Shown: positions 1 to 8,560, counted from the stretch's first letter. The stretch: 39,668 nt of DNA from CBDUXT01 sp965371245 (GCA_965371245.1 CBDUXT010000055.1:1-39668); one strand, 5' to 3'. Numbers and translations are program-made. Notes: generated by a model not told the origin, from the letters alone.

Positions 1-2
1 CA

Positions 3-110
3 GGGCGCGTCGAACCGCGAGCGATCAAACGCAGGGCCAAGGAACATGCCCTACTTACCAAGCCACGCGCCGAAGCGCGGGCCGAACGACTGAAGGAAAA
101 ACCGATGTAA
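3..110 (+). CDS. C-terminal end of an IS4-type DDE transposase (cut by window start)
   Basis: An open frame enters from the left edge and stops at TAA 108-110. The 35 visible residues are strongly basic and read GRVEPRAIKRR, then LLTKPRAEARAERLKEK. This matches, from memory, the tail of IS4-family transposases common in planctomycetes (EPR.VKRR...LTKPR.EAR). The catalytic DDE domain would lie left of the window, so intactness cannot be judged. A perfect hairpin follows 30 bases downstream, and then a broken RHS gene, so the element probably inserted into or beside that gene. The family call rests on a short stretch; another DDE family is possible. Confidence 0.55.
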   Translation, partial: GRVEPRAIKRRAKEHALLTKPRAEARAERLKEKPM

Positions 111-140
111 GTCCTTACTACACAAGCGGCAGTGCCATTC

Positions 141-171
141 GTGACTGTCCCGAGCCATTCGGGACAGTCAC
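141..171. terminator. Perfect 12-bp hairpin after the IS4-type transposase
   Basis: GTGACTGTCCCG (141-152) pairs perfectly with CGGGACAGTCAC (160-171) around a 7-base loop. It lies 30 bases after the transposase stop. No T-tract follows, so it is either a factor-independent stop of weak type or part of the IS end that blocks outside transcription. Confidence 0.45.
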
Positions 172-175
172 CTAT

Positions 176-433
176 ATGACAAGTGTGTGGCACTGCGAAT
201 TCGCTTATTTGCCTGATATCTGGGGCACGCCTGATGACGGCGTCACCGACGCCGGTGACGACATCGTCTGGGATGAGGGTTTCGGGGGCACGACCTGCAC
301 GGTCAAGTACGACGACGCGGGGAACCTGATCGACGACTGCGAGCTCGTGTACATCTACGACGCCTGGAACCGGCTCGTGAAGGTCCGGGCCTCCAACGAC
401 TCTGACGTGACCATCCTGTCACCGATCACTTGA
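176..433 (+). pseudogene. RHS/YD-repeat protein fragment
   Basis: The frame carries the YD-repeat signature of RHS proteins in its second half: VKYDDAGNLIDD followed by YIYDAWNRLVKVRASND. RHS proteins are very large secreted or toxin-delivery proteins with many such repeats. Only about two repeats remain. The left side is replaced by IS4-type sequence and the right side runs into the IS21 end, where the last codons (about 415-433) probably come from the IS. The frame is open on the 5' side with no convincing start, so this is a transposon-broken remnant rather than a gene. Confidence 0.6.
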
Positions 434-472
434 AAACCGGCCAGTGAAGATCGGATCAAAACCGGCCAGTGA
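433..472. repeat. IS21 terminal direct repeats
   Basis: AAAACCGGCCAGTGA occurs at 433-447 and again at 458-472, 25 bases apart, just past the istB stop. IS21-family ends carry several copies of such short repeats, which bind the IstA transposase. This marks the istB-side end of the element, which probably begins near 418 (TGTCACC). The matching istA-side end is not visible because istA is truncated. Confidence 0.65.
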
Positions 473-505
473 TTTCTTGTCTTGTACGCTTCATCGCCTT
501 TTCCT

Positions 506-1279
506 TCAAGCTTTTTTGTTGCCGGGTGTCGCCTTGCCGGGTTGATCCTCGGGGGCCTTGTGCTTGAGCCGGTAGCTCTTTCCGGTGATGGTGATCACCT
601 CCGCGTGGTGGAGGAACCGGTCGAGGATGGCGGTGGCGGCCGGGACATCGCCGATGAGCTTGCCCCAATCTTCCAGCGGTCGGTTCGAGGTCATGATCGT
701 CGAGCGCGTCTCGTAGCGCCGCATGATGATCTCGAACAGGTACTCGCCCGAGCGTTTGGGCAGCTGTTTCATGCCCATGTCGTCCACAATCAGGAGGTCG
801 GGTTTGAGGTGCCTGGCCAGGACTTTGTCGTAACCGGTAAAGGCTTCGTCGTGCAGGAAGTCCCGCGCCAGATCGAAGATGGACCGGTACAGCACGACGT
901 GCCCGGCCTTGATCGCCGGGTAACCGATGGCTTGGACCAGATGGCTCTTGCCCGTTCCGGGCGGACCGAGCAGCAGCACGTCCCGCGTCTCGCGAAGGAA
1001 CTTGCACGTAGCCAGATCGAAGAGCTGCTTCCTTTTGATCGAGGGATTGAACGAGAACTCGAAGTCTTCGATGGTCTTGAGTTCACGGAACGCCGCCGCC
1101 TTGATCCGCCGGTTGATCAAACGCTCGGCACGAACGGCCAGTTCATCCTGAAGCGCCGGTTCGAGGAACTCGGCGTGATTCAGTCCGTTGCCGCCGGCTT
1201 CCTGCAATCGAACCTCCAGCGACTGGGCCATCCCCGACAGCCGCAACTTCTTCAGCGTCGTTTGCAACGCGTCGTGCAT
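506..1279 (-). CDS. istB: IS21-family transposition helper ATPase IstB
   Basis: This 257-residue protein is full length for IstB. It is an AAA+ ATPase that, in IS21 elements, assembles on target DNA and activates the IstA transposase. The Walker A motif is GPPGTGKS at residues 105-112. Walker B is LLIVDDMG near residue 160, and the sensor-like IMTSNRP follows. The start ATG at 1279 gives the usual MHDALQTTLKKLRLSGMA opening. Upstream on the same strand only the C-terminus of istA survives, so the ATPase is intact but lacks its partner and this copy should not move by itself. Confidence 0.93.
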   Translation of the reverse strand: MHDALQTTLKKLRLSGMAQSLEVRLQEAGGNGLNHAEFLEPALQDELAVRAERLINRRIKAAAFRELKTIEDFEFSFNPSIKRKQLFDLATCKFLRETRDVLLLGPPGTGKSHLVQAIGYPAIKAGHVVLYRSIFDLARDFLHDEAFTGYDKVLARHLKPDLLIVDDMGMKQLPKRSGEYLFEIIMRRYETRSTIMTSNRPLEDWGKLIGDVPAATAILDRFLHHAEVITITGKSYRLKHKAPEDQPGKATPGNKKA

Positions 1280-1328
1280 GATCGTTCACTCCGACCCACC
1301 GGATGGGAATGAAGGAAGGAGGGGGAGT

Positions 1329-1364
1329 TTGAGGGGGAACCTTGGAACCATGGTTCCCCCTCAA
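1329..1364. repeat. 13-bp perfect inverted repeat between istA remnant and istB
   Basis: TTGAGGGGGAACC (1329-1341) pairs with GGTTCCCCCTCAA (1352-1364) around a 10-base loop. It lies 50 bases upstream of istB in the minus direction. In an intact IS21, istA and istB are close or overlapping, so this palindrome in the gap is unusual. No T-tract follows on either side. Confidence 0.6.
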
Positions 1365-1415
1365 GACGGCGTCCGACCACGGTTCGATGCTCGGAACACG
1401 CGTGGCTGTTTTTGT

Positions 1416-1850
1416 TCATACGCTTGTCTCCTGAAACGCGTTACGCACCAGATCGCCGTAGTCACTTAACCGACGGATGATCGGGTGCTCGGTCATGAAC
1501 TCGAATTGCTCTTGCGACTTACCGTTGTGTTTGATCAGCTCGCGGATCACCCGGAGTCGGTACGCCCCATGCGTTTGGGCCACCTCACAGGCTCGCTCGA
1601 TGTCGTCGCGGGCATGCCGACCGGCCAGAGAGAGCAGTCCGATCAGCACGCGTACGCCCTGGATGCCACGGCTCTTGAGCATGGATTCCGCCCAGCGCGT
1701 CGTGTGCGGCCCGATCAAACTTGCCTTGTTCAAGAGCCAGGCCGTCCCTCGTTCCACGCCGCTGATCTTCTGGGGCGCGATGTGCTCGGGGCGGGTGCGG
1801 AAGCGACCGGCCTCGCCTTTGACGTGGACGCTCAAAAGCTGGTTCGCGGT
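1416..1850 (-). pseudogene. istA: IstA transposase, C-terminal fragment
   Basis: The minus-strand frame ends at 1416-1418 and reads GVERGTAWLLNKASLIGP, then GVRVLIGLLSLAGRHARDDI and GAYRLRVIRELI. This is the conserved C-terminal region of IS21-family IstA (the G.R.L.GLL.LA..H...IE.AC..A...GAYRL segment). IstA is normally about 400-500 residues, with an N-terminal helix-turn-helix and a DDE catalytic core; neither is present. Homology stops near 1850, where sequence of a second transposase on the opposite strand begins. The junction is the likely truncation breakpoint. Confidence 0.8.
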
Positions 1851-1872
1851 CTCGTTGCCGGAGTGCGGACGG

Positions 1873-2049
1873 TGTCGCGAGAAATACAAGGTGGAGAAGG
1901 AAAAGGTGCTGCGTATGGAATTTCGGACGTTCCGTAACGCGTTTATGAACATCCCGGCGCAAGTGGTTCGGACGGGGCGGCGCCTGGTGTATCGCGTGCT
2001 GGCTTGGAATCAATGGTTGGACGTGTTCTTACGCGGCGTCCACGGATAG
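1873..2049 (+). pseudogene. C-terminal remnant of a second DDE transposase (IS1380-like)
   Basis: The last ~58 codons before TAG 2047-2049 read REKYKVEKEKVLRMEFRTF, then FMNIPAQVVRTGRRLVYRVL. This resembles the C-terminus of IS1380/IS4-superfamily transposases, where a basic segment of the type IPAQVVRTGRRLV is followed by aromatic residues. The frame continues upstream, but there it is antisense to the istA fragment, so only this tail is real. Family assignment is by recollection of the motif and is uncertain; that it is a transposase tail is more secure. Confidence 0.5.
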
Positions 2050-2356
2050 ACCGGCAAGTGAATGGGCCGCTTCGTTGTTGAGTTCGCCTCATGATACCGG
2101 GGTATGGAAGTCCCGGTCCGCGTAGGCTCCCAACAAGTACGAGAGTGAAGCATGACAAACGAAAACCCGAGTGCCCCGCAACCGTCACAAACGGCGGGCG
2201 GGACAGTCCGCGCCATGAGCCTCCGGCCCGCGCCATTGCGCTAATCCAAATCGTCGTACGCTTGTTTTGGGGCTAGACTGTCATGCACTCGGTTGTAGCG
2301 CTCGGTCCCAGTGCCGTTGAGCCGCACGTTGCCCAAGTCACCGGGGCCCAGGAAAG
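2050..2356. other. Gene-free stretch
   Basis: No supported gene, terminator with T-tract, or RNA structure was recognised. The plus-strand frame at 2091-2276 is short, Arg/Pro-rich and lacks a ribosome binding site. The stretch separates the transposon remnants from the 3' end of the surface-protein gene. Confidence 0.5.
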
Positions 2357-5300
2357 CTAACCTCGCTCAGGTCGGCGCCGACCGAACGTGACCTTGAGGC
2401 CGGTCAACAACAGCAGGGCCATGAGGATCAGCCCCCACGCCGAGATTGTCGGAATCGGCTCATCCGCGCAATCCGGATCGTCAAGATCGATCAAGCCGTC
2501 GCAGTCATTATCCAACCCGTCGAGACAGGTTAAGCCCGGTGTCTCGCTGGGTGGTGGCGTCCCACAATCGTCGGGGCAGTTGCATGTGTCCTCGTTCGGA
2601 TCGCAAGCACCGTCACCGCAGAACAGACCACAGGTGCAGTCGCTCAGGCACGCCCCGGGGCAGGCGGCATCGGCCATCCCGTCACACTCCTCGCCGGTAT
2701 CGATCGCCCCGTCGCCGCACGAGGCAGCCGCACAATCCGTTCGGCAGGCACCGGGCTCGGTGTCGGAATTGTCCAACCCATCATCGCACTCTTCGCCCGC
2801 GGTCACGTTGAGGGTACCGTCTCCGCACACAGCGGCAGTGCAATCCGCGTCGCATGTGACCGATTCACCGCCGTCGTCGCATTCTTCCCCGACCTCCAGG
2901 ACTCCGTTGCCGCATTGTGTAGAGGGGAGCAGCCTGATCTCCAAGTCGCCCGCCGGGGTCTCGCCGAGGCGACCGCCCAAGCGGACCTTGTAGCAGGTGT
3001 CTTTGACTACGTCGAACGTGGAACTTGACCCGAGGAAGCAACCGAGCGAGGTGACAAACCAGTCGCAATCGATCTCGTTGAAGACATCCACGGGACAATC
3101 GCAGCCCTCGTACACCACCATGGTCGTTTCCGGTGTTACGTCCTCGCAGCTTCCCCCTCCGGGGCAAGTCACCCCTCCGGCGCAGGGCAGACCCGGGTCA
3201 GTCCCTCCGACACACGCGAAGCCACCGCACGTGTCGATTTCGACTTGTCCGTTCGCCGGGGCGATCCACTCATACCAGGCGTCGTTGGCCATCGGAAACG
3301 TGGGCGTGCCGCAGTTGGGGCCGGGACAGTCAAACGTGACCGGCGCCGTGGCGGTCGCCATGCCGGAGAGATCAAAATCGACTTTGATATTGGAGCCGGC
3401 GAGTAGCGTGGCGTCCTCGCACAGATCGTTGGGCAACGGAGGCGGCGCGGAACAGGGTGACCCGATGATGATGCGATAGATCCCTTGCTCGGCCGACGCC
3501 TTGGCCGCCACCATGAAGTAGTAGGTGTCTCCCGGAATCAAATCGGGCGCGCAGAGCTTCGAGTTGAACGGCTTGGGGAACTGGCCGGAAAAGCACGTCT
3601 CGTTGTCGTCGCTGCATCCAATGGGAATCAGGCTGCCGCACGCGATCGGATCCTGTTCGCAAACCGAACCGTCCGAGCAGTCCTGCGCCGACACGCTGCA
3701 GAAGGCGAGATCGGAACAGACGCCCTGATCGGGGTTCTCCAGGGCGAACAGTTGAAGGAGGGAGTCACTGTTGTTGCTCTGGCAGGTCTGTATCACCACG
3801 GAGGTGAACGGATCGCCCGGGTTGGTGGGCGGCGGGGCCACGAACTTATACCAGATGGTGCCAAGGCCGGGACCGCCGGGATCATCGCCGTTGCAGCAAA
3901 ACCCCGGTTCGTCCGTCGAGGTGATCGAGTTCCTCGTGTCCCCGTCCACGCTGTCCGGCACATTCAGCAGCCGCGCTCCCTTAGCCGCGTCTGGATCCGA
4001 GCAACGGTCATTGGCGACGTCAAGAGATTCGCACGCCCCTTGAAGAGCGGCGGTGGCACAGGCTCCATCCCAGTGCACCTCGCAGCAGAAGGAATCGAAC
4101 GAACAGACGGTGGAACAACAGAAGGGATCCTGGCAGCCGGGCGCGCCGGGACAGTTGGGAAGCGTGCAGGCACCGAAGGGGCAGTCGTTGTCGGTGCGAC
4201 ACGGGCTTCCATCGTTCGACCCACCCTCGCACAGCGTCCGGGCGCAGTCACCGGAACAGTCGAGGTCTCGCAGGCACGAAGCACCGTCCTGCGCTCCGCT
4301 GCGGACGCACACCCCGTGGCACCCGGTGACGTTCGGGAACGGGAGACTGGCGCTCGGGTCACAAACTTCGCCTGCGTTTTCACCAAACAGGCAGAAGGTG
4401 TCGTGCGGAAGAAAACATGAGCCCTCGCGTCCGATGCATGCACCCTTCGGGCACGTCTGCCCCTGGATGTTACAGAACGTACCGCGTGTGAAGAGCCGCG
4501 GCTCACTCGTCGGCGCGATCGCGTCGCAGCCGTTCCGCGTCTCGTCCTCGCAACTGTCGTCAAACAGGCAGCAGGCGCCAATTCCACAGGATCTAAAGAA
4601 CGGCCCGGGGCAGCTAGCCCGGACGCACCGGCCGCCGGCACCGGGACAGTTGTCGTTGGTTGTACAAGCGCCCCCGTCATTCGTTCCGCCCGTGCAGTTT
4701 GCGCCGGGACAGTCCGCCTGACGCGAGCACGGCTGATCCACGTTATCACCGCCTAGGCAAAGTGCCGGCTCGCCCAGGTCGGTGACGCCACATTGCTTAC
4801 CCTCTCGCCAAAGCGAGGGCGCCGTTTGGCTCGACGCGCAGTTGATTTCCGGCAGGTCGCGGCACACGGAGTCGCCGTTCTCATCCAGGAGGAACATGTC
4901 GCAACATGCTCCGGCCGGAGGATCACCCTCACAAAACACCGTCACGTCGAACGCCGACCAGATGCTTGGTCCGAAATCCTGAAACACCCACTCCCCCGTG
5001 GGCGCAGTCCCCTGATACTCGACGTACGCATCGACCGTGTTACCGATGTCGGCCCGACGGGACGTTACAATGGGGCCGACGTCGTCGCTATCTGTGGCGA
5101 ATGTGATGAACAAACTACTTCCGGTTAGCTCGATCGGCGGGTCAAAATCGAACGGGAAGACCTGCACTTTGTTCGTGAAGACGAAGTTCGTCTGGGCGGT
5201 TCCGGGGATGCGGTTGCCGCTTTCGGGGTTGGAATTGCTCAGGGACGTCTTGAGATCGACCTGGAAAACACCGGAGCAGTTCGCACAAGTGCCCTTCACC

Positions 5301-6211
5301 GACACTACGTACCCTGTCATCTTGCAGTCGCTTCGGGTCAACGTGATGTCGTCGCCGAACCGGATGAGTCGACCTGGCGTGAAGGCCGAGCCCGACTGCT
5401 TCGTGTTGCGGTAGGCGGGGAAGGCGCTGCCGCAGGCTCGGACGAAGATCTGCGTGTAGAAGCTGGCGTGGGGAAACTCGGGGAAGCCGCCCAAGGCCGC
5501 CGCACAGGCAAAACCGGGAAAATCAAATCGGTCGGCGGAAAACCCTTGCTCCGCCGGCGCCCCTACGATCCAGCCGGCGTTTCCACGGTCGAATGTGACC
5601 GCCACGTACAGCGTCGAAGGCACCGGGATGGTGGCGAGCGCGGGGATTGTGCAGACCACGTCGTGTATGCCCCCATCGGCCAACTCGGTGACACACTGAG
5701 TGTTGGCGATGGGCGTGGGGAAGATCACGGCACCGGGACAACTGTCGTACAGCGCAGCGGTGACCGTCAGCGGCCTGGTGTCGCCGGTTCCGTTCTTGTC
5801 GCCGGTGACGCGGATGACGTATCGATCGAGCGCGCAGCCGGCGAGACCCGTGGTGGCGATGTCGTCGGCGATCCGTACACCACCGTTGCCGCTCGGCCCG
5901 AACGCCGAGGGGCCCAGCGTGTTGCTGTACACCTTCACGCCGGTGCCCGCGGTCGAACCGCCGTAGGGTGCCGGTTCATGAACTCCGCCGGCCACGATGA
6001 CGTCGCGTATGACCTTCCGACCCCTGGGAAGCGGCGAAACGAGGTCCATCAGGTTGGCCGGGGCTTGATCCGAGGTTGGTACGTGCAGCGCTTCCCGTGT
6101 TGGAGCCGGTACCTTCGTTGCGCGATCTCCGCGCTCTGCCGCGGTGATCGTCGCTACGACTACGAGACAAACGCACAGCGCGCGCCGACATGGCAAGCCA
6201 GTGGTTCGCAT
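2357..6211 (-). CDS. Giant Cys-rich secreted protein with IPTL-type C-terminal sorting signal
   Basis: About 1284 residues. The N-terminus has an Arg-containing n-region and a hydrophobic stretch (CVCLVVVATITAA), a plausible signal peptide. Two Cys-containing beta-type regions follow, up to about residue 430. The middle has many short Cys repeats of the type GGTNDGGACTTNDNCPGAG. From about 1100 to 1200 come repeats of the type CGDGxxxxGEECDDG, matching the DUF4215/Myxococcus Cys-rich repeat family. Then LDNDCDGLIDLDDPDC, probably Ca-binding. The end is IPTISAWG, a hydrophobic helix and GRRRPERG, the IPTL-CTERM pattern of exosortase-type processing. ATG 6211 is preferred over GTG 6220 because AGAGGTG lies 6 bases before it. 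Likely surface-exposed and disulfide-rich; ligand unknown. Confidence 0.88.
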   Translation of the reverse strand: MRTTGLPCRRALCVCLVVVATITAAERGDRATKVPAPTREALHVPTSDQAPANLMDLVSPLPRGRKVIRDVIVAGGVHEPAPYGGSTAGTGVKVYSNTLGPSAFGPSGNGGVRIADDIATTGLAGCALDRYVIRVTGDKNGTGDTRPLTVTAALYDSCPGAVIFPTPIANTQCVTELADGGIHDVVCTIPALATIPVPSTLYVAVTFDRGNAGWIVGAPAEQGFSADRFDFPGFACAAALGGFPEFPHASFYTQIFVRACGSAFPAYRNTKQSGSAFTPGRLIRFGDDITLTRSDCKMTGYVVSVKGTCANCSGVFQVDLKTSLSNSNPESGNRIPGTAQTNFVFTNKVQVFPFDFDPPIELTGSSLFITFATDSDDVGPIVTSRRADIGNTVDAYVEYQGTAPTGEWVFQDFGPSIWSAFDVTVFCEGDPPAGACCDMFLLDENGDSVCRDLPEINCASSQTAPSLWREGKQCGVTDLGEPALCLGGDNVDQPCSRQADCPGANCTGGTNDGGACTTNDNCPGAGGRCVRASCPGPFFRSCGIGACCLFDDSCEDETRNGCDAIAPTSEPRLFTRGTFCNIQGQTCPKGACIGREGSCFLPHDTFCLFGENAGEVCDPSASLPFPNVTGCHGVCVRSGAQDGASCLRDLDCSGDCARTLCEGGSNDGSPCRTDNDCPFGACTLPNCPGAPGCQDPFCCSTVCSFDSFCCEVHWDGACATAALQGACESLDVANDRCSDPDAAKGARLLNVPDSVDGDTRNSITSTDEPGFCCNGDDPGGPGLGTIWYKFVAPPPTNPGDPFTSVVIQTCQSNNSDSLLQLFALENPDQGVCSDLAFCSVSAQDCSDGSVCEQDPIACGSLIPIGCSDDNETCFSGQFPKPFNSKLCAPDLIPGDTYYFMVAAKASAEQGIYRIIIGSPCSAPPPLPNDLCEDATLLAGSNIKVDFDLSGMATATAPVTFDCPGPNCGTPTFPMANDAWYEWIAPANGQVEIDTCGGFACVGGTDPGLPCAGGVTCPGGGSCEDVTPETTMVVYEGCDCPVDVFNEIDCDWFVTSLGCFLGSSSTFDVVKDTCYKVRLGGRLGETPAGDLEIRLLPSTQCGNGVLEVGEECDDGGESVTCDADCTAAVCGDGTLNVTAGEECDDGLDNSDTEPGACRTDCAAASCGDGAIDTGEECDGMADAACPGACLSDCTCGLFCGDGACDPNEDTCNCPDDCGTPPPSETPGLTCLDGLDNDCDGLIDLDDPDCADEPIPTISAWGLILMALLLLTGLKVTFGRRRPERG

Positions 6212-6262
6212 GACATTCACCTCTTACACCTCTTAGAGAGTTTCGGTGGGCACCCATTCCGC

Positions 6263-6481
6263 TCAGCGTGGAGGAGCAGCGCTCCCTCGTGCATTTGGTC
6301 CGACTGCGAGATTGACAGGAAAAACCAGACAACACTCGTTCCAGCGTCCCGTACGGTCCGACACCGCCGCCGTCGCCCGCTCGACAGGCGGATCCGCCGC
6401 TAGCGTAACATCCGCCCTGAGACCGCCTATGAGGCAAGCCAGCAAGCCGGCAACTTCCACAGTGGTTCGTGACATGTACAT
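6263..6481 (-). CDS. Small hypothetical exported protein upstream of the surface protein
   Basis: A 72-residue frame opens MYMSRTTVEVAGLLACLIGG and continues to LAADPPVERA, which resembles a signal peptide with an Ala-x-Ala-like cleavage region. A purine-rich ribosome site (GGAGAGGTGGAG) sits directly before ATG 6481. The gene ends 51 bases before the surface-protein start on the same strand. Both share an AGAGGTG leader and CGAACCACTG early in the coding sequence. It may be a true small gene, a leader peptide, or the stub of a duplicated and lost secreted-protein gene. After residue 36 the sequence shows no recognisable family. Confidence 0.35.
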   Translation of the reverse strand: MYMSRTTVEVAGLLACLIGGLRADVTLAADPPVERATAAVSDRTGRWNECCLVFPVNLAVGPNARGSAAPPR

Positions 6482-6805
6482 CACTCCACCTCTCCGCTGA
6501 ACCTTCGGGGCTCCGTGTGGCACGTGCCGTAACACGCGATCCCCCATGATACCCAAACGGCCACGGCGAATTCAAGTGCAAAAGGCCTCCATTGCGGTAA
6601 ACGGCGCCTGTTTCCTTGGTTCATGGGGCCAACTCGAAGGTCAAGCCTGCTGGCTGAGTTGCTTGCCTGGGTCGTTAAGGATCCGAACGCCAACTGTACC
6701 CGGCGCTGCACCGCCATCGGCAACCGGCGTTCCAGGTATTGTGAGGGGGGTCTGGCCGTGTGTGCTGCGAGCAAAACGACGCTTGGTTACTACGCGGTGT
6801 GATCT

Positions 6806-7144
6806 TCAGGTCTTGGAGATTTGTACGGTGGCGAGTCCGTTGGCCACGTCATCGGCGAACTCGAACACCTTGTCGAGCCCGGTGACGAGGAAGAGACCCC
6901 AGACGTTGGTGTGGATGCCGCACAAGACCAGTCGCCGCTGGTGATGGACCAGCTTCTTGCGGAGCTTGAGCAGCTTGGCGATGTTCGATGAGTTGATGTA
7001 CTTGACCGCGGCGAAGTTCAGCACGGCATCGAGTTCGTGGTTCCCTTCCACCTCATCGACCAGCGCGGTTACGTCGTCGGAGAAGGCCGGGTCATCCTGC
7101 AACTCCACGACGAGAATATCATCCGACCAGTGTTCGATAGACAC
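6806..7144 (-). CDS. STAS-domain anti-sigma-factor antagonist-like protein
   Basis: The 112 residues match a single STAS domain (SpoIIAA/anti-anti-sigma fold). The segment LNFAAVKYINSSNIAKLLKL holds the site where these proteins are phosphorylated; here Ser52/Ser53 sit in NSSN instead of the usual DSSG. The following LVLCGIHTNVWGLFLVTGLD is the typical second half. Such proteins bind and release a kinase/anti-sigma partner in partner-switching. No partner gene is adjacent, so the pathway cannot be named. The GTG start at 7144 is chosen because AAGGAG lies 9 bases upstream. Confidence 0.9.
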   Translation of the reverse strand: MSIEHWSDDILVVELQDDPAFSDDVTALVDEVEGNHELDAVLNFAAVKYINSSNIAKLLKLRKKLVHHQRRLVLCGIHTNVWGLFLVTGLDKVFEFADDVANGLATVQISKT

Positions 7145-7428
7145 GTAAGTTCAACTCCTTGCGGGTATCCTTCGCACCGTAGCGGCACCGGCGGGCGATG
7201 TCAAACGCGGTCCATGCGAGCGCGCGGTGGGTTCGCGTCGTGTCCCGCGGGACGCCTGCGCGAAGTCAGAGCCGCGGGCGCCGTCCCGCGGACCCTCGCG
7301 TCACCATGCTACCGCGCTCGAACCAAGAGCTCGCGTCGGGCGGCATGCCCAAGCCGGAGGCGCGGGGATGCGCCGGCCCAACCAGCACATGGCCGCGCTG
7401 CGCTTGGCCATGCCACCCAACCGCAATC
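7145..7428. other. Gene-free intergenic stretch
   Basis: No gene is supported. It contains the palindrome TCCCGCGGGA near 7249-7258 and a partial second copy (GTCCCGCGGA) about 35 bases further on. Frames crossing it are Arg-rich shadows. With the element that follows it makes up the 355 bases between the STAS gene and the RNase HII-like gene. Confidence 0.4.
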
Positions 7429-7502
7429 GGCACTGCTCAAGAGCAGTGGCACGCGATACGGAGTGGGGTTTTTCCCGCAGATTGATGAGTGGCCATGCAC
7501 TA
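7429..7502. repeat. 74-bp stop-codon-linked element, copy A
   Basis: This begins with the palindrome CACTGCTC-AA-GAGCAGTG (7431-7448) and ends exactly on the TAG stop of the RNase HII-like gene (minus strand, 7500-7502). A second copy of identical length lies at 18679-18752, ending on the TAG of the dipeptidase gene. Both share GGCACTGC, AGCAGTGGCAC, CCCGCA and the terminal CACTA at the same spacing. In the minus-strand transcripts it is a 3' UTR module with a hairpin about 55 bases after the stop. Confidence 0.7.
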
Positions 7503-8483
7503 CCGTGCTCGAACCAGCAGCGTGCGATCGACCGATTGCCGCTCGATCTCGGTCGCGGCCTCGCGAAGCCATCGGTGTCCGTCGGTGTAGTAGCCGGCCG
7601 TGGGTCGCAGACCGGGCAGCTTTATCGACCAGTATGCGTTGAACACATGCATGTACAGCTCGCGCAGGTACTTGCTGTAGACACTGGCGAGCGCGACCGG
7701 AAAGTGTCGCGACTCGGCTTTGGTGACGAACACGATCTCACAGGCGGTGGATGAGCGATGCATCCGGTAGCTGCTGCGGGTCTCGGATTCTTCGAGAACC
7801 TCAAGCGAATAGTCCGGCAGGGAGGTCATCAACGGATCGCGGTATCGCGTACGCCCGCCCTGTCGATCGATGAACAGGCAGACGCGCTGTCCCCGCGCCG
7901 ACCTGGTGATGCGCTCCACGATGCGAAGCACGAGTCCCAGCGAAACGACGGCCTTGTTGCGCGTGCCTTGTACCAGCCGGTTGAAATGACCAGCGGCCAG
8001 TGGTTCACAGAACACGCCGTGCAAAACGACCCCGTGGTCCGTAAGGTCGCGGCGCAGCGGCGTCGCCTGGGTGGTCAGGTCGCCCACATCAGCGCTATGC
8101 GGGAGACTGATGTCGGTGCCACGATACCAGGGATACCTGTCGAGCTGCTCAGACGCGCCCGGAGCCACGTGGTCGAGAAGACCCCGCCAGGTCGATGGCT
8201 GATAACCCGCCGCGGTGAGCATCACCAGCGCCGCGCGCTCCAGCGAACCAAGGCTGCCGCGCGATTTGTGAAGCACCTTGCTGTCGGCGACGACGAGGCG
8301 CCGTCGATCCCGGCCTGGCCTCGCGGAGCAGCTTGCCCGAAGCGTGTCCCACAGGCAGCGATCGACGTGGTCATCCGGAACCCGAAACGCCACGCCCGAA
8401 ACCACGAGCGGACCAAGCACGGGCCCGTATCCCGCTTCATCGATCCCTGCCACGATGGCCACGACGTTGCTCCGAGAGCCCAA
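7500..8483 (-). CDS. RNase HII-like protein
   Basis: The N-terminus has IVAGIDEAGYGPVLGPLVVS, the type 2 RNase H signature, with acidic residues Asp15 and Glu16. VADSKVL (residues 65-71) matches the conserved DSKKL motif. Further acidic positions may come from LFIDRQGG and the region VTKAESRHFPVALASVYSKY, resembling the basic and Ser-rich end of RNase HII. At 327 residues it is longer than ordinary RNase HII (about 200), with inserted segments. It may remove ribonucleotides from DNA or RNA:DNA hybrids, but activity is unproven. The start is unsure: TTG 8483 has no clear ribosome site, and GTG codons a few residues in are alternatives. Confidence 0.75.
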   Translation of the reverse strand: MGSRSNVVAIVAGIDEAGYGPVLGPLVVSGVAFRVPDDHVDRCLWDTLRASCSARPGRDRRRLVVADSKVLHKSRGSLGSLERAALVMLTAAGYQPSTWRGLLDHVAPGASEQLDRYPWYRGTDISLPHSADVGDLTTQATPLRRDLTDHGVVLHGVFCEPLAAGHFNRLVQGTRNKAVVSLGLVLRIVERITRSARGQRVCLFIDRQGGRTRYRDPLMTSLPDYSLEVLEESETRSSYRMHRSSTACEIVFVTKAESRHFPVALASVYSKYLRELYMHVFNAYWSIKLPGLRPTAGYYTDGHRWLREAATEIERQSVDRTLLVRAR

Positions 8484-8560
8484 GGGGGCGATCCGGGTGA
8501 CGAACGAAAGGAGGGACTGTAGAAGTTGCGTCGGTCAGCGGCAAGGCGCTGCCCGATCGG

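Noticed and set aside
433..472. Start of a CRISPR array (repeat spaced 25 bases)
   Set aside because: Only two copies are present, next to istB; they are IS21 end repeats.
3485..4420. Long plus-strand frame of 311 codons opposite the surface-protein gene
   Set aside because: It is antisense to a protein with clear repeats and signals; in GC-rich DNA such antisense frames arise from codon bias. No start signal or family was seen.
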